A stretch of 8,884 bases of DNA, taken from the NCBI GenBank assembly GCA_964510575.1, contig CAZECN010000063.1:1-8884 (forward strand), in the 5' to 3' direction. This DNA comes from CALKYB01 sp964510575 (lineage in GTDB: Bacteria > Bdellovibrionota_C > UBA2361 > SZUA-149 > CALKYB01). This document shows, in pieces, positions 1 to 6,363 of this stretch (within the stretch, counting starts at the first letter, position 1; every line of letters starts with the position of its first letter). The notes under the pieces were generated by a model that made no database searches, was not told where the DNA came from, and was given only the letters and a program-made list of their open reading frames with translations. Position numbers and translations under genes: made by a program.

Positions 1-100
1 TGAGCTACTGACCTTTTGCTGTTAACTTAAGATCTAGCTCCCTCCTTAAGAATTTCTCCACTTTTTCGATCGCTCCAGGTTGAGGCATAGGGGGGAGTCT

Positions 101-119
101 GTAGTAGTAGGTAGGTAGG
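101..119. repeat. GTA/GTAG microrepeat in the leader
   Basis: Three GTA units run directly into three GTAG units and a short G run, about 40 bases before the first gene's start codon. The tract lies in the untranslated leader, so changes in copy number would alter leader length or structure and not a reading frame. The rest of 1-158 holds two CTTAAG palindromes (26-31 and 45-50) and a run of six G at 90-95. I found no convincing -35/-10 pair there. A chance low-complexity tract is quite possible. Confidence 0.5.
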
Positions 120-145
120 GATTAATCGGTTTACTAGCTGGAATT

Positions 146-152
146 GGGAGAG
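146..152 (+). promoter_or_regulatory. Ribosome binding site of the first gene
   Basis: GGGAGAG lies six bases before the ATG at 159. This spacing favours that start over the in-frame TTG at 144, which overlaps the site. Confidence 0.65.
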
Positions 153-158
153 TTCAGA

Positions 159-1826
159 ATGAGCAAAGAGGGAAAGAATAGAGTGACCAAAGCATCAGAT
201 CTGTTTGTAGAAGCGTTGGAAGCAGAGCGAGTTGAATACGTGTTTGCGGTTCCAGGGGAGGAAAACCTAGATCTGCTAGAATCTCTTCGTACCTCAAATA
301 TCAAATTAGTGTTAACTCGTCATGAACAGGGAGCAGCATTTATGGCAGCGACCTATGGGCGCCTTACTAACAAGGCCGGCGTCTGTATGGCCACGCTTGG
401 ACCAGGCGCTACTAATTTTGCTACACCAGCTGCTTATGCCCATTTAGGGGCTTTTCCGCTTATTATGATTACCGGACAAAAACCCATTAAGAAATCAAAA
501 CAGGGTCAGTTTCAGATCATTGATGTTGTTAGTCTCTTTGACCCAATCTGTAAAATGTCAAAACAGATTGTACATGGAAATACAATTCCGGCTCTGGTGC
601 GTGAAGCGTTCCGCACGGCGGAAGAGGAACGTCCCGGAGCAGTTCTGTTGGAATTGCCAGAGGATATTGCTGCGGAGGATACAGATGAGAGTGTTATTCC
701 TCCTCATGAGCGTTACTACGCGGTTGCTGCGGATGATGTAATTTCAAAAGCTGCCAAGATGATCAAAGCTGCTAAATCTCCTCTAGTTTTGCTTGGGGCT
801 GGCTCAAATCGCCAGCATGCGCGGAAAGCACTTTGTGATTTCGTGCATACCACTCGTATCCCGTTTTTTAACACCCAAATGGGTAAAGGAGTGGTGGATG
901 AACAGTCAGAACTATTTTTGGGGACGGCGGCACTTTCGGATGGGGACTATCTTCATTGTGCAATTAGCAAAGCCGACCTTATAATTAATGTCGGTCATGA
1001 TGTTGTAGAGAAACCACCATTCTTTATGGGCGAGGGCGAGAAGAGGGTTATTCATATAAACTATAAGGCTGCCAAGGTGGATCAGGTTTATTTTCCTCAG
1101 CTTGAGGTAATTGGCGATTTGGCAGCTTCAATTCTGAAGCTGAAAGAAGCCCTTGGGGGTAAGGTGGATGCCGACTACTCTTATTTTGAAAAAGTTCAGG
1201 AAGAAGTCAAAAAGCATATTGGTGAGGGAGCCGATGATTCACGTTTCCCCATAATTCCACAGCGTTTCGTCGCAGATACCAGAAAAGTTATGGGGGATAA
1301 TGACATTATTGCTCTCGACAATGGAATCTATAAAATATGGTATGCGCGAAACTACAATGCACACCAGCCTAATACCGTTTTACTTGATAATGCTCTGGCA
1401 ACCATGGGCGCTGGCCTGCCCTCAGCCATGATGGCTGCAATGTTGAACCCTAAGCGCCGGGTGATGGCCATCTGTGGTGATGGTGGTTTTATGATGAACA
1501 GCCAGGAGATAGAGACAGCAGTGCGTCTTGGACTGAACCTAGTAGTGACAGTGCTTAATGACAGCTCATACGGGATGATTCGTTGGAAACAGTCCCATGC
1601 AGGTTTTGAGGACTGGGGGTTGGAATTCAATAATCCCGATTTTGTGAAGTATGCCGAAAGTTATGGTGCTACGGGTCACCGGGTGTCTAGCGCAGATAAT
1701 CTTATTGAGACCTTTGAAGCAGCTTTTAATGCGGGTGGTGTGCACCTGGTAGACCTGCCCGTAGATTATTCTGAGAATCAGCGAGTTCTTATTGATGAAC
1801 TTGAACAAAAGGCCTGCCTTATATGA
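159..1826 (+). CDS. Acetolactate synthase large-subunit family TPP enzyme
   Basis: This is a thiamine-diphosphate enzyme of the acetolactate synthase/pyruvate decarboxylase superfamily, 555 residues, a usual length for the family. The N-terminal domain has the catalytic glutamate in RHEQGA (Glu56), preceded by VPGEEN (32-36). The ITGQ segment (104-107) follows and leads into a Lys-rich KPIKKSKQGQFQ stretch that I associate with a subgroup found beside aldehyde dehydrogenases. The C-terminal domain carries the TPP/Mg motif: GDGGF from residue 440 and LND near 466-468, where many relatives have NN. I chose the ATG at 159 because GGGAGAG (146-152) sits six bases upstream; an in-frame TTG at 144 overlaps that ribosome site and would add five residues. 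No regulatory small subunit (ilvN/ilvH) lies in the window, and the next gene is an overlapping aldehyde dehydrogenase. Acetolactate formation from pyruvate is the family default. A decarboxylase or other carboligase acting on another 2-oxoacid is equally open, so I give no symbol. Confidence 0.88.
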   Translation: MSKEGKNRVTKASDLFVEALEAERVEYVFAVPGEENLDLLESLRTSNIKLVLTRHEQGAAFMAATYGRLTNKAGVCMATLGPGATNFATPAAYAHLGAFPLIMITGQKPIKKSKQGQFQIIDVVSLFDPICKMSKQIVHGNTIPALVREAFRTAEEERPGAVLLELPEDIAAEDTDESVIPPHERYYAVAADDVISKAAKMIKAAKSPLVLLGAGSNRQHARKALCDFVHTTRIPFFNTQMGKGVVDEQSELFLGTAALSDGDYLHCAISKADLIINVGHDVVEKPPFFMGEGEKRVIHINYKAAKVDQVYFPQLEVIGDLAASILKLKEALGGKVDADYSYFEKVQEEVKKHIGEGADDSRFPIIPQRFVADTRKVMGDNDIIALDNGIYKIWYARNYNAHQPNTVLLDNALATMGAGLPSAMMAAMLNPKRRVMAICGDGGFMMNSQEIETAVRLGLNLVVTVLNDSSYGMIRWKQSHAGFEDWGLEFNNPDFVKYAESYGATGHRVSSADNLIETFEAAFNAGGVHLVDLPVDYSENQRVLIDELEQKACLI

Positions 1827-3220
1827 GCCAAGAAAGGAAGGAAGTTCTCAAAGTCGTCAATCCCTTTGACCTCTCAACCATCGGCGAGGTAGAGCTTGCA
1901 AGCTGGGGTGAAATTGACAGTTTCCTGGAGGAAGCAAACAGGCTGTTTCGTAATCGAAGTAATTGGATGCCGGCTTATAGAAGAATTGAAATTCTAAAAA
2001 AGGCAGCTTCGATCATGGAGGGGCGTGCTGAGGAGCTTTCTTTGTTAATTGCCTCCGAAGGTGGCAAACCATTGATAGATGCCCGAGTGGAAGTAGCTCG
2101 CGCTATTGATGGAGTTAACTTATGCATTAAAGAGTTATCCCATCTTTCCGGGCAGGAAATACCAATGGATTTGACTGCAGCCGGAGCAGGACGCTTAGCG
2201 TTTACCACCCGTGAGCCCATTGGACCTGTGGTAGCGGTGTCGGCTTTCAATCATCCTCTGAACCTGATTGTTCATCAGGTGGCCCCTGCAATTGCAACTG
2301 GCTGTCCTGTGCTTGTGAAGCCTGCAGATGACACGCCACTATCCTGTCAGGCTTTTGTTGAAATTATGCGTGAGGCAGGTCTACCAGAGGAGTGGTGTCG
2401 TTTTACGCCTTGTAGCATTCCTGTTGCGGAAAAAATGGTAACTGATCCACGAGTTGCCTTTTTTACTTTCATTGGTTCTGCCAGGGTGGGTTGGATGCTC
2501 CGCTCCAAGCTAGCCCCTGGAGCCCGTTGCGCTCTGGAGCATGGTGGGGCTGCCCCAGTTATTATTGATGAGACCGCAGAATTCGATACGGTGATTCCAA
2601 GTTTGTTAAAGGGCGGCTTTTACCACTCAGGCCAGGTTTGTGTTTCTGTTCAGCGCGTTTTCGCACCTAAATCGATTGCTGCTGAAGTTGCCAAAAAACT
2701 GGCTGATGAAGCTTCAAAGCTGGTAGTGGGAGATGCCACCCAGGAAGCAACCCAGTGTGGTCCTTTGATCCGGACTGGAGAAGTTAAGCGTGTTGCTGAG
2801 TGGATTGATGAGGCTCGAAAAGAGGGAGCTGATATTCTTACCGGGGGTGAGCAACTAAGCGAAACAACTTACGCGCCAACTGTAATCTTGAACCCTTCTA
2901 GTAAAAGTAAGATTTCAACCAGCGAGATATTCGGTCCGGCAATTGCTGTTTATGGATTTGATGACATGGACTCGGCGATTGAGCTTGCAAACAACCTGCC
3001 TTTTGCCTTTCAGGCTTCAGTTTTTACTCAGCGGCTGAATATTGCGATGAAGGCAATTCAAAATTTAGATGCGACAGCTGTGATGGTAAATGATCATACG
3101 GCTTTTCGGGTTGACTGGATGCCTTTTGGTGGGCGGCGTCATTCCGGTTATAATACCGGAGGCATCGGGTATACTATGCATGACATGACTCAAGATAAGA
3201 TGGCAGTGATAAGAATCTAA
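1823..3220 (+). CDS. NAD(P)-dependent aldehyde dehydrogenase family protein
   Basis: This soluble enzyme of the aldehyde dehydrogenase superfamily oxidises an aldehyde to an acid (or acyl product) with NAD(P)+. At 465 residues it is a little shorter than the typical 480-500. Expected catalytic features are present: the AFNHP segment with Asn143 (PWNFP in most relatives), the cofactor-binding Lys166 in VKPAD, and FIGSARVG (216-223). The general-base Glu239 is in LEHGG (usually ELGG), the nucleophile Cys273 in SGQVC, Glu368 in EIFGP, and the late MPFGG (433-437). The variants at Asn143 and Glu239 look like a subfamily signature and not damage. The ATG overlaps the stop of the upstream TPP enzyme as ATGA (1823-1826), so the two are almost certainly cotranscribed and translationally coupled. 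That suggests the aldehyde comes from the upstream enzyme's reaction. I infer this from position; the substrate is not identifiable. It is not a clear match to succinate-semialdehyde or betaine-aldehyde dehydrogenase. Confidence 0.9.
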   Translation: MSQERKEVLKVVNPFDLSTIGEVELASWGEIDSFLEEANRLFRNRSNWMPAYRRIEILKKAASIMEGRAEELSLLIASEGGKPLIDARVEVARAIDGVNLCIKELSHLSGQEIPMDLTAAGAGRLAFTTREPIGPVVAVSAFNHPLNLIVHQVAPAIATGCPVLVKPADDTPLSCQAFVEIMREAGLPEEWCRFTPCSIPVAEKMVTDPRVAFFTFIGSARVGWMLRSKLAPGARCALEHGGAAPVIIDETAEFDTVIPSLLKGGFYHSGQVCVSVQRVFAPKSIAAEVAKKLADEASKLVVGDATQEATQCGPLIRTGEVKRVAEWIDEARKEGADILTGGEQLSETTYAPTVILNPSSKSKISTSEIFGPAIAVYGFDDMDSAIELANNLPFAFQASVFTQRLNIAMKAIQNLDATAVMVNDHTAFRVDWMPFGGRRHSGYNTGGIGYTMHDMTQDKMAVIRI

Positions 3221-3283
3221 GTCTGCGTCGTGTGCAGGTTAGGTCATAGTAATAATTTAGAAAAGAGCATTAAGCCTAGTTGT

Positions 3284-3769
3284 ATGGAAACTGGTATAAT
3301 CGATTCGCTGATTGCTCCTGTGGTAATGATATCAGCTTGTGGCGTGCTCTATATGGCTTTGAGCAATAGGTTGGTTACAATTGTAACAAGGATCCGCGAG
3401 TTTCATTCAGAACGCTTTCTTCTCAGTGACAAGGTTTTTACACATGACGAAAAGTGCTCAGAGGCAGACAAAATCCGCTTCGAAGGAGTTTTTAGGCAAA
3501 CTGAAGATATGCTCAGCAGGGCAAGGTTGGTCAGAAACTCATTGCTGTTTTTTATTTCTACTGTTGTTTGTATGCTTCTTGCTTCTCTGATGATTGGACT
3601 ATCTTTACTTATTCCAACATTTGGTCAGCTATCAGTTGTTGTTTTTATTCTTGGAGCAGTTAGTATGCTCCTAGGAACCCTATTGGCTGGAGTTGAGATG
3701 TCTCGCTCTTTGCAACAAGTAGAGTACGAACACAAAAGAGTAGAACAAATAACACTTTTAGGGAGTTAG
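3284..3769 (+). CDS. DUF2721 family membrane protein
   Basis: This is a small integral membrane protein, 161 residues from the ATG at 3284. It matches my recollection of DUF2721: an N-terminal hydrophobic segment around residues 5-26 with LIAPVVMISACG, then SNRLVTIVTRIREF. A charged, probably cytoplasmic helical stretch spans about 38-84, and two further membrane helices lie at about 86-110 and 114-137, with a charged tail. The function of the family is unknown and I see no catalytic residues. The open frame extends upstream to a GTG at 3230, but those 18 residues are polar and unlike the family, so I prefer 3284. No strong ribosome site precedes either start. It follows the aldehyde dehydrogenase by 63 bases and may be a third member of that transcript, though nothing ties it to the same pathway. 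Confidence 0.8.
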   Translation: METGIIDSLIAPVVMISACGVLYMALSNRLVTIVTRIREFHSERFLLSDKVFTHDEKCSEADKIRFEGVFRQTEDMLSRARLVRNSLLFFISTVVCMLLASLMIGLSLLIPTFGQLSVVVFILGAVSMLLGTLLAGVEMSRSLQQVEYEHKRVEQITLLGS

Positions 3770-3835
3770 TAAATAGGCAGGTATTGCCGATTTAGATGAG
3801 TGGGCTTCCGGCGATCGTGATGGTTAAAAATCTTG

Positions 3836-3841
3836 TATAAT
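3836..3841 (+). promoter_or_regulatory. Possible -10 promoter element
   Basis: A perfect TATAAT lies in the 228-base gap before the VTT-domain gene, 156 bases from its start. I found no recognisable -35 hexamer at a 15-19 base spacing and no extended -10 TGn, so the match to the -10 consensus is the only support. A promoter is expected somewhere in this gap because it is the longest untranslated stretch inside the window. Confidence 0.25.
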
Positions 3842-3997
3842 GTAATGAGAAAACAGTTGCTGATTTAAGAGTAGCCAGAGACCTTGCAGGTGAAGCGAAT
3901 AATTCCGAGTCTGATGATCACCAAAGTCTAGATTCATGAAAAAATAATATGGATGTTAAAAAGTTATCTTGACTAAACGGAAGTTGGGCTTAAAACT

Positions 3998-4732
3998 ATG
4001 AATAGTATTGCGGATGATAGTGGCAGTGGATCTGAAAAGTCTAAGTTAGGGCTATTTTTAGCGCTTGGCCTGGTCTTAGTCCTGGGCCTGGTCTTCAGAA
4101 AAGAAATTCCTGTCTATCTTGATCAAGCCCTTACATGGATTGAAGCTCAGGGAGTGTTAGGAGCTGTCTTCTTTGTTCTGCTTTATATTGTGACTACAGT
4201 GGTGCTGGTTCCTGGCTCAATCCTTACTTTGGGGGCAGGGGCAATCTACGGTGTATTTTGGGGCACTGTGGTGGTTTCAATCTCATCCGTTCTTGGTGCA
4301 ACTTTGGCTTTCTTGATAGGGAGACACTACGCAGGAGATTGGGTAAGCCGTCAGATTGAAAAGTATCCCAAGTTTGAAGCTATAAATTCGGCAATATCGG
4401 AAGGCGGTAAGAAGATTGTTTTTCTAATTAGACTATCTCCAGCATTCCCCTTTAACTTTCTTAACTATGCCTTTGGTATCACCAAAGTTAGTCTGCCTGA
4501 TTACGTGGTAGCATCCTGGGCTGGGATGCTGCCTGGTACAGTTCTTTATGTTTATCTTGGTTCGCTGGCTGGTGAGCTGGCCCGGGCTGGGGCAGCAGGA
4601 GGAGAGGGTAGATCAGCCTTAGAATGGACTTTTCTCATTGTAGGTTTTATAGCAACAATTGCTGTGACAGTTTATATTACAAAAACGGCTAAGGCCTCAC
4701 TTGATAAGGAGACTACTCGTGCCCAAGAATAG
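3998..4732 (+). CDS. TVP38/TMEM64 (VTT-domain) membrane protein
   Basis: This is a polytopic inner-membrane protein of the TVP38/TMEM64 family, in the DedA superfamily, 244 residues. A short polar N-terminus is followed by helices at about 17-33 and 52-72. The VTT core runs from VPGSILTLGAGAIYG (71-85) through the helix around 88-109. The re-entrant signature RLSPAFPFNFLNYAFG (145-160) and a helix near 168-191 complete the core, and a last helix sits at 208-228. Family members are implicated in membrane lipid scrambling or transport and in envelope homeostasis, but the substrate of this type is not established. The ATG at 3998 gives a complete family-like N-terminus, although no good ribosome site is visible. 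The 3' end overlaps the next gene by 14 bases. In other bacteria a VTT domain is fused to exactly this kind of flavoprotein, so the pair probably acts as one membrane-bound unit. Confidence 0.9.
   Translation: MNSIADDSGSGSEKSKLGLFLALGLVLVLGLVFRKEIPVYLDQALTWIEAQGVLGAVFFVLLYIVTTVVLVPGSILTLGAGAIYGVFWGTVVVSISSVLGATLAFLIGRHYAGDWVSRQIEKYPKFEAINSAISEGGKKIVFLIRLSPAFPFNFLNYAFGITKVSLPDYVVASWAGMLPGTVLYVYLGSLAGELARAGAAGGEGRSALEWTFLIVGFIATIAVTVYITKTAKASLDKETTRAQE
4706..4711 (+). promoter_or_regulatory. Ribosome binding site selecting the GTG start
   Basis: AAGGAG, a near-perfect anti-16S match, lies inside the end of the VTT gene, seven bases before the GTG at 4719. It settles the start of the flavoprotein gene over the in-frame TTG at 4701, which has the site downstream of it. 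Confidence 0.75.
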
Positions 4733-6242
4733 TAATGCAGTAACAGTCGAGCCAATGGATCAGTTCAACCAGAAACTGGTTGAGCATGTTCACCCAGGCA
4801 ACTACACGAATCCTGAGCCAGCTTCGAGCTACAATATGGTAGTTGTTGGTGCTGGAACTGCTGGATTGGTTACAGCAGCAATAGCTGCCGGTTTAGGTGG
4901 AAAAGTTGCTTTAGTGGAAAGGCACCTTATGGGAGGAGATTGCCTCAATGTTGGTTGCGTTCCCTCCAAGTTGCTTATTAGTGCCGGTAAGGCTGCCGCC
5001 CACTCCCGCAAGGCGGCGAAGTTCGGAGTTAATACTGAGATTGTTTCAATTGATTTTGCCAAAACAATGGAACGTCTTCGTAGAATTCGTTCAGATATAA
5101 GCCATCACGATTCAGTTGAACGTTTTAGCGGCCTTGGTATCGATGTTTTTCTTGGACAGGGTAGCTTTGCTGGTGAAAATTGTCTGGAGGTTGGAGGGAA
5201 GAAACTGAATTTCAAGAAAGCCTGTATAGCTACGGGTGCGCGAGCCACTGAGATACCAATTGAAGGCATAGATCAGTCCGAGCTCCTTACGAATGAAACT
5301 ATTTTCAATCTGACTGAGTTGCCAGCTCGATTAGCTGTTGTTGGGGGTGGCCCGATTGGTTGTGAGCTGGCTCAGTCTTTTGCCCGTCTTGGCTCAAAAG
5401 TTACAATCTTCGAACGTGGCCCGCAGTTCTTGTCACGAGAAGACCCAGATGCGGCCGAAATTCTACGGCAAAGCCTTGAGGAGGATGGAGTTGAAATAAA
5501 ACTAAACGCCACCATCTCTGGAGGAAAGAAAGAGGGTTCTGGGTATAAGCTATTTGGCTCCTGTGGTGACAAAGAGTTCACCACCGAAGCTAGCAAGGTA
5601 ATGATGGCTGTTGGACGAACTCCAAATATTGATGGGCTGAATTTAGAGAAAGCTGGTGTAGAGTTTGGAAAAAGAGGAGTAACGGTTACTGACCACCTCC
5701 AGACTACAAATAAAAATATTTACGCAGCAGGAGATATTTGTATGCAGCATAAGTTTACTCATGCTGCTGACTTTGCTGCGAGGGCGGTGATCCAAAATGC
5801 CTTGTTTTTTGGACGAAAAAAATTAAGTGCACTGACTATCCCCTGGGCTACCTATACAGATCCTGAGATTGCTCATGTGGGTGTTTATGAACATGATGCC
5901 AAAAAAATGGGTATAGAGCTTGATACCTATACTAAGCAATTTTCAGAAGTGGACCGAGCCATTGTGGATGAAGAGACCGTAGGTTTTGTAAAAATACATA
6001 CAAAGAAAGGTACCGGAAAAATCATGGGTGCTACAATTGTAGGTCCTCATGCAGGTGACCAGATTTCAGAAATCTCAGTAGCCATGGCTGCAGGCATGAA
6101 TCTTGGAAAGCTGGCTAATGTGATACATCCCTATCCTACACAGTCAGAGGGTATTCGTATGGCGGGCGACTTGTATAACAAGACGAAATTGAAGCCTTGG
6201 GTAAAATCTGGCTTCAACTCTTTTTTGAAGTTTCGCCAGTAG
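4719..6242 (+). CDS. Mercuric-reductase-like FAD-dependent disulfide oxidoreductase
   Basis: This is a class I pyridine nucleotide-disulfide oxidoreductase, 507 residues. It has the FAD-binding GAGTAG (44-49), the redox-active pair in GGDCLNVGC (Cys75, Cys80), and ATGAR (171-175). The NAD(P)-binding GGGPIG (209-214) has a Glu at the end of the second strand (Glu232), which favours NADH. AAGD (336-339) contacts FAD, and a C-terminal dimerisation domain completes the fold. The segment HPYPTQSE (470-477) has Tyr472 where lipoamide dehydrogenase has its catalytic His; mercuric reductases also carry Tyr there. There is no N-terminal HMA domain and no C-terminal vicinal Cys pair, so true Hg(II) resistance is unlikely, and no mer genes lie nearby. 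A leader of about 38 residues precedes the FAD fold, as expected if this domain was once the C-terminal half of a VTT-flavoprotein fusion. The GTG start has an ideal AAGGAG, and the gene overlaps the VTT gene by 14 bases. The electron acceptor is unknown. Confidence 0.9.
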   Translation: MPKNSNAVTVEPMDQFNQKLVEHVHPGNYTNPEPASSYNMVVVGAGTAGLVTAAIAAGLGGKVALVERHLMGGDCLNVGCVPSKLLISAGKAAAHSRKAAKFGVNTEIVSIDFAKTMERLRRIRSDISHHDSVERFSGLGIDVFLGQGSFAGENCLEVGGKKLNFKKACIATGARATEIPIEGIDQSELLTNETIFNLTELPARLAVVGGGPIGCELAQSFARLGSKVTIFERGPQFLSREDPDAAEILRQSLEEDGVEIKLNATISGGKKEGSGYKLFGSCGDKEFTTEASKVMMAVGRTPNIDGLNLEKAGVEFGKRGVTVTDHLQTTNKNIYAAGDICMQHKFTHAADFAARAVIQNALFFGRKKLSALTIPWATYTDPEIAHVGVYEHDAKKMGIELDTYTKQFSEVDRAIVDEETVGFVKIHTKKGTGKIMGATIVGPHAGDQISEISVAMAAGMNLGKLANVIHPYPTQSEGIRMAGDLYNKTKLKPWVKSGFNSFLKFRQ

Positions 6243-6260
6243 GTGTCTGCACCTATTTTG
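6238..6260 (+). terminator. Weak hairpin with short T run after the flavoprotein gene
   Basis: AGGTG-TCTG-CACCT (6241-6254) is a perfect five-base-pair stem with a four-base loop. It can be extended by three outer pairs (one G-U) that include the stop codon. The run ATTTTG follows at 6255-6260. The T run is only four long and the stem is short, so this may be partial or inactive. Its position, at the end of one pair of genes and before a 121-base gap, is where a terminator would make sense. Confidence 0.3.
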
Positions 6261-6363
6261 GGAACTAGAGACAGAGAGGATTTGATGGACTTCACCTGAG
6301 AGGAATTAGTTCTTTTTGCTCAACAGGGAAGGGGAATGGTGTTTACATTATTGGAAAACCGCA

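Noticed and set aside
26..50. Two CTTAAG palindromes able to pair as a hairpin
   Set aside because: Six weak base pairs with a 13-base loop and no following T run; no regulator site recognised.
6..88. Minus-strand ORF of 27 codons starting from the ATG at 88-86
   Set aside because: It looks mildly coding-like but has no ribosome binding site, is very short, and I recognise no family.
1352..1808. Long antisense open frames opposite the TPP enzyme
   Set aside because: They lie wholly inside a strongly conserved gene on the other strand and show no family features; they are shadows of its codon pattern.
3777..3789. GGCA-loop-TGCC hairpin as a terminator after the DUF2721 gene
   Set aside because: Only four base pairs and no T run after it.
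3969..3997. TTGACT as a -35 box just before the VTT gene
   Set aside because: At 16-18 base spacing the only -10 candidates are TAAAAC-type, and transcription would begin inside the gene.
4063..4096. Direct repeat GGCCTGGTCTT in the VTT gene
   Set aside because: It encodes the repeated Leu/Gly/Val pattern of the first membrane helix and is explained by that.
4719..6242. Mercury resistance gene merA
   Set aside because: No HMA domain, no C-terminal Cys pair, no merR/T/P neighbours; only the Tyr and overall fold are shared.
6282..6311. TTGATG...TTAGTT as a promoter for the Rel-like gene
   Set aside because: The -10 match is poor at every allowed spacing.
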